Source of the DNA: Chroogloeocystis siderophila 5.2 s.c.1
GTDB lineage: Bacteria; Cyanobacteriota; Cyanobacteriia; Cyanobacteriales; Chroococcidiopsidaceae
Direction: 5' to 3'
Length of the DNA: 64,000 nt
Assembly (NCBI RefSeq): GCF_001904655.1
Contig: NZ_MRCC01000001.1
Span: 124,001-188,000, forward strand
Below are positions 7,583-14,885 of the stretch, in pieces (within the stretch, counting starts at the first letter, position 1; each line of letters starts with the position of its first letter). The position numbers and the translations under genes were made by a program. The notes beneath the pieces were generated by a model that did not search any database, was not told the DNA's origin, and saw only the letters and a list, made by a program, of their open reading frames with translations.

Positions 7583-9556
7583 ATGACGACAAGTGACGTT
7601 TTAATTATTGGTGGCGGCGTTGTTGGTTTAGCGATCGCCGTGGAACTGAAACTCCGTGGTACTTCAGTGACGGTACTCAGTCGTGATTTTCGTGCAGCAG
7701 CAAGTCATGCAGCGGCGGGAATGCTAGCACCACAGGCGGAGAAAATTCATTCTGGGGCAATGCGCGATTTATGCTTAGAATCGCGATCGCTGTATCCTGA
7801 ATGGATTGATAAACTCGAACAACTTTCTGGTGTCACGACAGGATATTGGGCTTGTGGAATCTTAGCCCCTATCTATCAAAAACCAAGCGATACAGCAGAA
7901 GATGATGCAGTTGCTTACTGGCTAGATCAGAATGCGATTCATTTGTATCAACCAGGATTAAGTCGCGATGTCATTGGCGGTTGGTGGTATCCTGAAGATG
8001 GGCAAGTAGATAATCGGGCACTGATGCGATCGCTATGGACATCTGCGGAGTCTTTAGGAATTAATATACAAGACAACGTTACTGTACAAGCAATTCAACA
8101 GCAGCAACGACGTGTCATTGGCGTACAAACTTCAGCGGGTGTCTATCGTGCTGAACATTATGTGCTAGCTGCGGGTGCTTGGTCAAACGAATTATTACCC
8201 ATTGCGGTACGTCCAAAAAAAGGGCAAATGTTATCGCTGCGAGTCCCTGAAAGTCATTATGAATTACCACTACAGCGAGTTTTGTACGGCTCAGATACAT
8301 ATATTGTGCCGCGTCGCGATCGCAGAATTATCATTGGCGCAACAAGTGAAGATGTGGGATTGACACCGTACAATACCCCGTTAGGAATTCAAACTCTACT
8401 ACAAAACGCAACGCGCTTACTACCGCAATTACAAAATTACCCAATTGATGAATTTTGGTGGGGATTTCGTCCCGCGACACCAGATGAGTTACCAATTTTC
8501 GGTTCTAGCCTTTGCCATAATTTGACGCTGGCGACTGGACATTATCGCAATGGTATTTTATTAGCACCAGTCACAGCAAAGTTAATTGCTGATTTCATTT
8601 GGCAACAAAAATCGCATCCCTTGTTAGAACACTTTCATTTCTCGCGATTTTACCCAGACAACAAACTGACTTTGGTATTGCCAAAATCATCACCAACTCA
8701 ATTTTTATCACCTGCGACAAAAATGCAAACGCTCGAAAAACCAATAGAATCATTAGTAGAAATTGATACTCCTTTCATAATTGCAGGACGTAGATTCAAC
8801 TCGCGCTTGATGACAGGTACAGGAAAGTATCGCAGCATCGAACAAATGCAGCAAAGTATTGTTGCCAGTGGTTGCGAAATTGTCACAGTTGCAGTACGTC
8901 GCGTTCAAACTAATGCACCAGGACACGAAGGTTTAGCAGAAGCCTTAGATTGGAATAAAATTTGGATGTTGCCTAATACTGCGGGGTGTCAAACAGCAGA
9001 AGAGGCGATTCGTGTCGCGCGTTTAGGGCGAGAAATGGCGAAGTTGTTAGGGCAAGAAGATAATAACTTTGTCAAGTTGGAAGTTATTCCTGATGCTAAG
9101 TATTTGCTACCCGATCCTATTGGAACATTAGAAGCCGCAGAAAAGTTAGTGAAAGAAGGCTTTGCTGTACTTCCTTATATCAATGCCGATCCAATGTTAG
9201 CTAAGCGGTTAGAAGACGTTGGCTGTGCTACTGTGATGCCGTTAGCTTCACCGATTGGTTCAGGACAAGGATTGAAAACCACCGCAAATATTCAAATCAT
9301 CATTGAAAATGCTAATGTTCCTGTCGTAGTAGATGCGGGAATTGGGACTCCGAGTGAAGCTGCGCAAGCAATGGAATTAGGCGCGGATGCGTTGTTGATT
9401 AATACGGCGATCGCCCAAGCCCACAACCCACCAGCAATGGCACGCGCAATGAGTATGGGGGCGATCGCCGGACGTCTTGCTTATCTTGCTGGGAGAATCC
9501 CTATTAAAGACTACGCTAGCCCCAGTTCACCGCTTTCAGGCACAATTACTAGCTAG
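7583..9556 (+). CDS. thiO-thiG: Glycine oxidase ThiO / thiazole synthase ThiG fusion
   Basis: Fusion protein of 657 aa in thiamine thiazole synthesis. Residues 1-340 form a FAD-dependent DAO-type oxidase with the dinucleotide motif IIGGGVVG (8-15) and the C-terminal [11 protein letters not shown]. This half would oxidise glycine to the imine. A linker covers about 350-390. Residues 392-657 are ThiG, a TIM-barrel enzyme with GTGKY, the Schiff-base lysine region VKLEVI (K498), [11 protein letters not shown] and [20 protein letters not shown]; it builds the thiazole from the imine, DXP and ThiS thiocarboxylate. Fusion of consecutive enzymes is known in several cyanobacteria. Both halves keep their key motifs. 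No TPP riboswitch is evident in the 160 nt upstream. Confidence 0.95.
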   Translation: MTTSDVLIIGGGVVGLAIAVELKLRGTSVTVLSRDFRAAASHAAAGMLAPQAEKIHSGAMRDLCLESRSLYPEWIDKLEQLSGVTTGYWACGILAPIYQKPSDTAEDDAVAYWLDQNAIHLYQPGLSRDVIGGWWYPEDGQVDNRALMRSLWTSAESLGINIQDNVTVQAIQQQQRRVIGVQTSAGVYRAEHYVLAAGAWSNELLPIAVRPKKGQMLSLRVPESHYELPLQRVLYGSDTYIVPRRDRRIIIGATSEDVGLTPYNTPLGIQTLLQNATRLLPQLQNYPIDEFWWGFRPATPDELPIFGSSLCHNLTLATGHYRNGILLAPVTAKLIADFIWQQKSHPLLEHFHFSRFYPDNKLTLVLPKSSPTQFLSPATKMQTLEKPIESLVEIDTPFIIAGRRFNSRLMTGTGKYRSIEQMQQSIVASGCEIVTVAVRRVQTNAPGHEGLAEALDWNKIWMLPNTAGCQTAEEAIRVARLGREMAKLLGQEDNNFVKLEVIPDAKYLLPDPIGTLEAAEKLVKEGFAVLPYINADPMLAKRLEDVGCATVMPLASPIGSGQGLKTTANIQIIIENANVPVVVDAGIGTPSEAAQAMELGADALLINTAIAQAHNPPAMARAMSMGAIAGRLAYLAGRIPIKDYASPSSPLSGTITS

Positions 9557-9704
9557 TATCTGGTGTCAGGATTAAATCTCTCAATCTCTACCACTCTTCA
9601 CCTTTAGCATTTTCCTTGTAAAGATTTGTTGCTAAGATGGTAGAGTATATATACTAGTCGTGATTAAGCTTAGTTAAAATAAGCAGAAAAAAAGGATTTT
9701 ACTT

Positions 9705-9884
9705 ATGCCCTATACCACAGAAGAAGGCGGACGTCTTAACAATTTTGCCAAAGAACCAAAGATGTATGCAGCAGAACCCCCAACGAAAGCACAACAGCGC
9801 AATTTTGTCATCTGGGGAGTCGTAGCTGCTGTCTTAGTGAGTGGAGTTATTTTTGTCGCCTTCTCGGTATCTAGCGCTAGCTGA
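9705..9884 (+). CDS. Ssl1498-family small light-harvesting-like protein
   Basis: Small protein of 59 aa. The N-terminus MPYTTEEGGRLNNFA is characteristic of the Ssl1498 family, followed by a polar stretch and a single C-terminal TM helix (about 34-54, FVIWGVVAAVLVSGVIFV). The family is annotated as light-harvesting-like and is restricted to cyanobacteria. Its function is not well established. AAAGGA lies about 8 nt upstream of the ATG and supports this start. Confidence 0.85.
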   Translation: MPYTTEEGGRLNNFAKEPKMYAAEPPTKAQQRNFVIWGVVAAVLVSGVIFVAFSVSSAS

Positions 9885-9891
9885 TATAGTA

Positions 9892-9913
9892 GGGTTCAGA
9901 GGTCGGAGGTTAG
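9892..9913. repeat. GGTCAGAGGTCGG-type dispersed repeat
   Basis: GGGTTCAGAGGTCGGAGGTT resembles the arms of the inverted repeat at 31708-31858 (GGGGTCAGAGGTCAGGGAG). Short GGTC/AGGTC direct repeats of this sort occur between genes in this window. Confidence 0.4.
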
Positions 9914-9947
9914 AAAGACCCGCCCCCAGTGACTATCGCTATAATCA

Positions 9948-10007
9948 ATATCCACAATCATATAGATTTCAGCCAGGTTCCTGAGGTAGTGGATATCTGG
10001 TTTTTTT
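9948..10007 (+). terminator. Possible terminator of the ssl1498-type gene
   Basis: ATATCCAC (9948-9955) can pair with GTGGATAT (9989-9996), followed by CTGG and a run of seven T. The loop is large (33 nt), so this is a weak call. Confidence 0.3.
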
Positions 10008-10015
10008 ATTATCCA

Positions 10016-10873
10016 TCACTCAGGCTTGACAGCAGAAAAGAGTGCGGAATAATCTGCGTCAGCGAAACCTTGACTAGTTGCGGCTTCAATAATTTGTTTT
10101 ACTCCTTCTGCGCCACTTACATTTAAACCAGCGGCTTGCGCTTCAGCAATAAATAAGTTGATGTCTTTGAGTAAGTGTTTTGTGGGAAAATTAGGATTAT
10201 CATAATTATGCTCGACCATTCTTGAGAGTTTTTTATCAAAAGTCGGCGCGTATAGCGCACTATTACGCAAAATTTGCATAAATAATTGCACATCAATTCC
10301 TTGATGCTGAATTAATCCCAAGCTTTGCGCAAAAGCTGTTGTTAGTGAAGCAATAAGTTGATTGAGGGCGAGTTTCACCGCCGCAGCCGTACCAACTTCA
10401 CCTATGTGCAGAGGTTCAGAACCAAAGTTTTGCAATAAGGACAACCACTGTTGAAATTGTTCTTTGGTTGCACCTACCATAACAATTAATTTGCCTGCGG
10501 TTGCTTCGGGAATACTACCTAAAACAGGTGCTTCTAAGTATTCGCCTTTAGCGGCAACAACGTTGTCACGAATTTCTTTGCTATCGGTAGGAGAAATTGT
10601 TCCCATTTGAATAATTGTTTTTCCGGCTAATTCTTGAGAGGAGTCCGAAAAAAGTACGCTGTGAATCGCGGTCGCATCTGTCAGCATTAAAATGATGCAC
10701 TCTGCTGCTTGTATGACTGCTTGCGGATGTGTTGCAATTTCTGCACCAGCTTCGTTGAGTGGTGTCAATTTTTCTGTAGTACGGTTGTAGGCAATGAGTT
10801 CAAGATTGGCACTTAATAATCTGTGTGCCATGGGAAGTCCCATGAGTCCAGTACCGAGAAATCCTATTTTCAT
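10016..10873 (-). CDS. NAD(P)-dependent beta-hydroxyacid dehydrogenase
   Basis: Protein of 285 aa in the 3-hydroxyisobutyrate dehydrogenase / GLYR superfamily. The Rossmann motif GFLGTGLMGLPMA is at 4-16, the substrate-binding loop APVLGSIPEATAGKL at 115-129, and the catalytic lysine in AAAVKLALNQL (K167). Members reduce or oxidise short beta-hydroxyacids or semialdehydes (for example glyoxylate or succinic semialdehyde); the substrate cannot be read from the sequence. A PPGK-like insert is missing, so it is not an isomeroreductase. Transcribed alone. Confidence 0.88.
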   Translation of the reverse strand: MKIGFLGTGLMGLPMAHRLLSANLELIAYNRTTEKLTPLNEAGAEIATHPQAVIQAAECIILMLTDATAIHSVLFSDSSQELAGKTIIQMGTISPTDSKEIRDNVVAAKGEYLEAPVLGSIPEATAGKLIVMVGATKEQFQQWLSLLQNFGSEPLHIGEVGTAAAVKLALNQLIASLTTAFAQSLGLIQHQGIDVQLFMQILRNSALYAPTFDKKLSRMVEHNYDNPNFPTKHLLKDINLFIAEAQAAGLNVSGAEGVKQIIEAATSQGFADADYSALFSAVKPE

Positions 10874-10893
10874 TGTTTATCCTGTTTTTTGAC

Positions 10894-10921
10894 GAACCAC
10901 AGAGACACAGAGATCGCAGAG
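10894..10921. repeat. ACCACAGAGACACAGAG dispersed repeat, copy 1
   Basis: GAACCACAGAGACACAGAGA and the following bases align with GAACCACAAAGACACAAAGG at 12296-12323. Both copies lie just upstream of minus-strand genes. The repeat is short and imperfect. Confidence 0.55.
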
Positions 10922-10963
10922 AGTAAAGAATGAGAGAGGATATTGATAATTTATTTGAGATTT

Positions 10964-11416
10964 TTAGCGCCAGTAGGGGCGTCCTTTCCAGAAGACGCCA
11001 ATAATAATTCCGATTAAAGTTGCTTGGTTTAGGTTAAATAGGACGACTGGAAGTGGTAGAAGTGATTTGAGAAATAGAATGACTGCTAAACACAGAACTA
11101 ATGCCCATAAAGAACCTGTGTTGATTGATACTAAGCGATAATAGCGCTCTAGTAAATAAACTCCTAACGCCCCCACTCCTAAGGATATGGCTAAAGAGAT
11201 GATGATTCCCAGGGGTGGGGCGTAGATCAGCATGAGTAAACGTCGGAATACATCTGATTGAATGTATCCCAAGGCGAGAAGAAAGTCTAAAACGATGACA
11301 ATGACAGCAACTAGCAGCGCAACTTGTAGCAGCGATCGCCAAGGTAAAAACTTTAAACTCCGCAGAGGATCGCGCATATGATATGGAATGCTGTGAGAAT
11401 GACTTAATTTTATCAA
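10964..11416 (-). CDS. Small multi-pass membrane protein
   Basis: Protein of 150 aa. About four hydrophobic segments are visible (roughly residues 28-50, 62-86, 100-118 and 122-142), with little extramembrane sequence. No recognised family motif. The first residues (SHSHSIPYH) look non-conserved, so an in-frame ATG at 11377 (MRDPLRSLKF) may be the true start. It begins only 8 nt after the stop of the upstream alpha/beta hydrolase on the same strand, so the two are probably co-transcribed. Function unknown. Confidence 0.7.
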   Translation of the reverse strand: MIKLSHSHSIPYHMRDPLRSLKFLPWRSLLQVALLVAVIVIVLDFLLALGYIQSDVFRRLLMLIYAPPLGIIISLAISLGVGALGVYLLERYYRLVSINTGSLWALVLCLAVILFLKSLLPLPVVLFNLNQATLIGIIIGVFWKGRPYWR

Positions 11417-11423
11417 ACCTTGT

Positions 11424-12278
11424 CTAAGCGAGAAACTCGCGCATATATTGATTAACTAGTTGCGGTTTTTCTTGCTGTACCCAGTGGCTACAGTTGGGAA
11501 TGTATTTGATTTGTAAGTTTCTGACGTACTTATCTGTACCGTAGGTAAGTTCTTTACCAAGTGCAGTATCGTTTTCACCCCAAATGAGTAATGTTGGAAC
11601 TTCTAAAACATCCCAGTTGTGATTAAGTAATCTTTGTTGCCATACGTTACGGTAATAATTAAGTGCGGCGGTTAATGCACCGCGTTTACTGGCTGCGTCT
11701 TTATAGGCGTCTATATCTGCTTGGGTAAAAGCGCTTTTATTAATTGCCATACCTTTGAAAGCTGTCTCAATTGCTTGATAGTCTGAGGCTTGGATCAGCA
11801 TTTCGGGTAGCCAGGGTAGCTGAAAGAGAAACATATATGAACTGCGCATCAGTTGTTGTGGTGTACGTAGTCCCTCAGCAAATTTGGCTGGATGAGGTAT
11901 GTTCATGATGATGAGACGTTCTACCATTTCGGGGTAGGTGTGGGCAAAACTCCACGCGATCGCACCTCCCCAATCGTGTCCTACTAAAATACACTTGTCA
12001 TATCCCAGTCCGGTAATGACGCCTTTAACATCTTGCAAAAATTCGCGCATCACATACGCTGACTGTTGTTTCGGTTTGTCGCTATCGTTGTAACCGCGCA
12101 AGTCTAATGCAACAACTTTATAATCTTTAGCGAACTCTGGAATTTGATGCCGCCATGAATACCAAAATTCTGGGAACCCATGCAACATAAGCATCAAAGG
12201 ACCATCTCCATGGGTAACGTAGTGCAGTTTGATGCCGTTGGTAGTAATGTATTCGTGTTTCCAGTCGGTTGTATACAT
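11424..12278 (-). CDS. Epoxide-hydrolase-type alpha/beta hydrolase
   Basis: Protein of about 284 aa. In the longest frame (292 aa) the oxyanion motif HGFPE is at 41-45, the nucleophile Asp in VGHDWGGAIAW (D110), and the acid and base in WGENDTA (D245) and CSHWVQQEKP (H273). An Asp nucleophile together with HGFPE points to epoxide hydrolases or haloacid-type dehalogenases rather than Ser esterases. The natural substrate is unknown. The longest frame starts at a GTG (12302) that lies inside the ACCACAAAGACAC repeat, so the ATG at 12278 (MYTTDWKHEY) is preferred. Confidence 0.88.
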   Translation of the reverse strand: MYTTDWKHEYITTNGIKLHYVTHGDGPLMLMLHGFPEFWYSWRHQIPEFAKDYKVVALDLRGYNDSDKPKQQSAYVMREFLQDVKGVITGLGYDKCILVGHDWGGAIAWSFAHTYPEMVERLIIMNIPHPAKFAEGLRTPQQLMRSSYMFLFQLPWLPEMLIQASDYQAIETAFKGMAINKSAFTQADIDAYKDAASKRGALTAALNYYRNVWQQRLLNHNWDVLEVPTLLIWGENDTALGKELTYGTDKYVRNLQIKYIPNCSHWVQQEKPQLVNQYMREFLA

Positions 12279-12295
12279 AAATCTGTTGTTTGAAT

Positions 12296-12323
12296 GAACC
12301 ACAAAGACACAAAGGATACAAAG
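12296..12323. repeat. ACCACAAAGACACAAAG dispersed repeat, copy 2
   Basis: This is the imperfect partner of 10894-10921, placed between the divergent hydrolase and glycosidase genes. Confidence 0.55.
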
Positions 12324-12354
12324 AAATTGTTGTGAGTATTATTACTAAGGAGTT

Positions 12355-13467
12355 ATGGCAATCCGAGGTGTTTGGATAACTAATACTGATAGTCGGGTGC
12401 TGCATTCGCGGCAAAATATTGCTGAAGCAATGGCTTTTTTAGCACAGACAGGGTTTAATGTTGTGTTTCCTGATGTTTGGAATAAGGGATTTACGCTTTA
12501 CCCTAGTCCAATTATGCGATCGCTGTTTGATGTGGAAATCGACCCACGGTATCAAGGTAGAGATCCCTTGGCGGAAATTATTGTCGAGGCGCGGCGAGTT
12601 GGGATTAAGGTAATTCCATGGTTTGAATATGGTTTTGCTAGTTCTTACAATTCTGATGGCGGAATGATTTTAGCAAAGAAACCAGAGTGGGCGGCGCGGG
12701 ATATTAACGGGAATTTACTCAAGAAGAATGGCTTTGAGTGGATGAATGCGCTTGATCCGCAAGTGCAAGAGTTTATGTTGGATTTGATGCTAGAAGTCGT
12801 TAGAAACTATGATATTGATGGCGTTCAAGGCGATGATCGCTTACCTGCATTACCTTGTGAAGGTGGTTATGATGCAAGTACTATAGAGCACTATCGGCAA
12901 AGTTTTCATTGCTATCCGCCGTCGAACCCTAAAGAGTCTCAATGGCTACAATGGCGGGCTAATATATTAACAAATTTCTTAGCACGTCTTTATCAAGAAG
13001 TCAAGGCAATTAACTCCGATTTGCTCGTATCAATGTCGCCGAATATTTATGACTGGGGACTCAAAGAATATCTTCAAGATTCCAAAGCTTGGTTAGAACG
13101 CGGTTTGGTGGATATCATCCATCCGCAAATTTATCGCCGCGACTTTGCAAGTTACAAACAAGTTGTTGATCGCGTCACGCAGCAGTTGAATCGCGAACAG
13201 TTAGCAAAATTATCACCAGGAATCTTAATTAAATTAGGTTCTTATCGCATAAGTGCAGAACACTTGCGACAGGCGATCTCTTATAATCGTAGTCGCGGGA
13301 TTTCTGGCGAAGTGTTCTTCTTTTATGAAGGGTTGCGCGAAGATCAGGATGTTTTAGGGAAAGTATTGCGATCACTTCCGTATAATAACTACAGCGGACA
13401 TCCTGCAAACTCAAATTCCAATCGCAGAATTCAATCGTTTTTTCGCTTCCTCCAAAATCGCTTTTGA
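12355..13467 (+). CDS. GHL10-type (family 10-like) glycosyl hydrolase-like protein
   Basis: Protein of 370 aa in the glycosyl-hydrolase-like GHL10 (DUF187) family. The barrel opens with IRGVWITNTDSRVL and continues with NVVFPDVWNKG, VIPWFEYGF (88-95) and DIDGVQGDDR (153-162), which supplies acidic residues at the end of a beta strand as in glycosidases. No signal peptide is evident, unlike many relatives that are lipoproteins, so it may act in the cytoplasm. Substrate unknown. Its stop lies 6 nt before the DUF2358 gene, suggesting one transcript. Confidence 0.85.
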   Translation: MAIRGVWITNTDSRVLHSRQNIAEAMAFLAQTGFNVVFPDVWNKGFTLYPSPIMRSLFDVEIDPRYQGRDPLAEIIVEARRVGIKVIPWFEYGFASSYNSDGGMILAKKPEWAARDINGNLLKKNGFEWMNALDPQVQEFMLDLMLEVVRNYDIDGVQGDDRLPALPCEGGYDASTIEHYRQSFHCYPPSNPKESQWLQWRANILTNFLARLYQEVKAINSDLLVSMSPNIYDWGLKEYLQDSKAWLERGLVDIIHPQIYRRDFASYKQVVDRVTQQLNREQLAKLSPGILIKLGSYRISAEHLRQAISYNRSRGISGEVFFFYEGLREDQDVLGKVLRSLPYNNYSGHPANSNSNRRIQSFFRFLQNRF

Positions 13468-13473
13468 GGCGCA

Positions 13474-13917
13474 ATGAATGTAGAATATCAGTTGCAAATC
13501 GAAAAAGTCATTGCCACGCTTAAAGAGGATTTACCTACACTTTTTGAGCAAGATATCTCTTACGATATATATACTCAAGACATCTACTTTCAAGATCCAG
13601 TCAATAAGTTCAAAGGTAAACTAAACTACCGAATTATCTTTTGGACTTTACGATTTCACGGTCAATTGTTTTTCACTGAAATCCACTTCGACCTGCATGA
13701 CGTATATCAAGCAGAAATACATACTATTATTGCTAATTGGACAGTAGGTGGGGTATTGCGCGTACCTTGGAAAGCTAATATCTTCTTCCATGGTTACTCA
13801 ACCTATAAACTCACTGAAGCAGGTTTAATATACGAACACATAGATCGCTGGGATCGTAAACCCAGCGAAATCTTACAACAGTTTTTTCAAAAAGGGAAAG
13901 ACAAAAGCATTAGTTGA
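13474..13917 (+). CDS. DUF2358 family protein
   Basis: Soluble protein of 147 aa. The order LFEQDISYDIYTQDIYFQDP, then RIIFWTLRFHGQLFF, then WTVGGVLRVPWKA fits DUF2358, a family found in cyanobacteria and plastids with a SnoaL/NTF2-like fold prediction. Function unknown. Follows the GHL10 gene at 6 nt. Confidence 0.82.
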   Translation: MNVEYQLQIEKVIATLKEDLPTLFEQDISYDIYTQDIYFQDPVNKFKGKLNYRIIFWTLRFHGQLFFTEIHFDLHDVYQAEIHTIIANWTVGGVLRVPWKANIFFHGYSTYKLTEAGLIYEHIDRWDRKPSEILQQFFQKGKDKSIS

Positions 13918-13925
13918 TATTTGCA

Positions 13926-14066
13926 TTATTTTCCCCGACTCAAGCGAATATGTTCCATAATCTGCTGCTTACGCTGTTCTGAATAAATTGGAGTTTTGAT
14001 AAACTCTCCTTTACTGCGAGCGATATGCTCCATGATGCGCTTTTGACGGTCAGACATTTCAGCCAT
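13926..14066 (-). CDS. 46-aa peptide with a repeated IMEHI motif
   Basis: The predicted product is highly charged and starts MAEMSDRQKR. Two copies of a short unit, RQKRIMEHIARS and QRKQQIMEHIRLS, are separated by about 15 residues, giving two amphipathic helices. It has no signal or TM segment. It ends 9 nt from the convergent DUF2358 stop. The internal repeat and full-length frame suggest a real gene. Function unknown; a nucleic-acid or small-subunit binding role would be speculation. Confidence 0.6.
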   Translation of the reverse strand: MAEMSDRQKRIMEHIARSKGEFIKTPIYSEQRKQQIMEHIRLSRGK

Positions 14067-14217
14067 AGTTCTTTAACTTGGTAGTTTGATGTAATTAGTT
14101 ATTTACATTATTTAATGATAAACCATTTTAACAAAGAATTGATGTAATTAAACGAACCTGACTAGGCATAGAGAATGCAGAGGAGAGATATTTCCTAAGA
14201 AATATGTATAATAAATA

Positions 14218-14576
14218 TTAATTAATAACTCCAGCTTGTTGGAATGCTTGTGTTGGTATTTCTGTAATATTAAACTTTCAGCCCATTGGATTAAATAATT
14301 GATATTAAGTTTATCTGCTTGGACTTTTAGCACGCCTAATACATCACGCCATTGTCTATCTGAAACTCCACCACTCATACGTTACCAAATGAGTTTCTGT
14401 AAAATGATATCTTCAGCAGAAGGTAGCCAAGCCAGCCTTTGAGGATTCTGAGTAATAATTAGCTGGGGTTCACCTAATATAGAACTAGCAACTAAACCAC
14501 CAACTAAGTAAGGAATTTCCAAAGTATCAAAGATAGTTGCAATCGTTAATGCCAATTGTATAGCTTCTGCATCCAC
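14218..14576 (-). pseudogene. Decayed nucleotidyltransferase-like gene
   Basis: The N-terminal part reads DTLEIPYLVGGLVASSILGEP, typical of MNT/AbiEii-like nucleotidyltransferases. The section that should carry the catalytic Asp pair is missing: the frame jumps to PSAEDIILQKLIW. An in-frame TAA (14379-14381) then replaces what appears to be a Tyr codon before RMSGGVSDRQWRDVLGVL. Near the end a one-base frameshift separates INYLIQWAESL from the expected tail ITEIPTQAFQQAGVIN. One deletion, one nonsense codon and one frameshift together indicate a pseudogene. Confidence 0.75.
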
Positions 14577-14827
14577 AATTTTTTTCCTTGATTATTTTTA
14601 TACAAACGATCTGCTAATTGAAACTTAACTTCTGCTAAGCTAATTTTAAAAAACTGATTACGAATACCAACCAGCGCCCAGTGTTGAATTTCCTTCGTTG
14701 CTTCATCAACAAGATGCGCTTTCTTCCAAACAGGCATACTCCGAAAAGCCCGCATCAAAAACTTATCAACATCAGGATGCGTATCCCTCGATTGCGACTG
14801 ATACCTAGCCCGAAAAACCCTTCTCAT
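14546..14827 (-). CDS. Small partner protein of the nucleotidyltransferase relic
   Basis: Protein of 93 aa. Its core SRDTHPDVDKFLMRAFRSMP and ALVGIRNQFFKISLAEVKF is a helical module that, to my recollection, commonly precedes a nucleotidyltransferase gene in cyanobacteria. It overlaps the next gene by 31 nt in another frame. The last residues (LYKNNQGKKLWMQKLYNWH) look frameshifted relative to the expected C-terminus. Whether it is still functional without its partner is doubtful. A toxin-antitoxin-like pair is possible but unproven. Confidence 0.5.
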   Translation of the reverse strand: MRRVFRARYQSQSRDTHPDVDKFLMRAFRSMPVWKKAHLVDEATKEIQHWALVGIRNQFFKISLAEVKFQLADRLYKNNQGKKLWMQKLYNWH

Positions 14828-14885
14828 ACATCTCTCTTTGTGGTAGTTTACGGCAAGCCCTGCGGGGAATGTGGTTCGTTTCAGT

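Noticed and set aside
11424-12302. GTG at 12302 as start of the alpha/beta hydrolase
   Set aside because: It lies in the ACCACAAAGACAC dispersed repeat. The ATG at 12278 gives the usual N-terminus.
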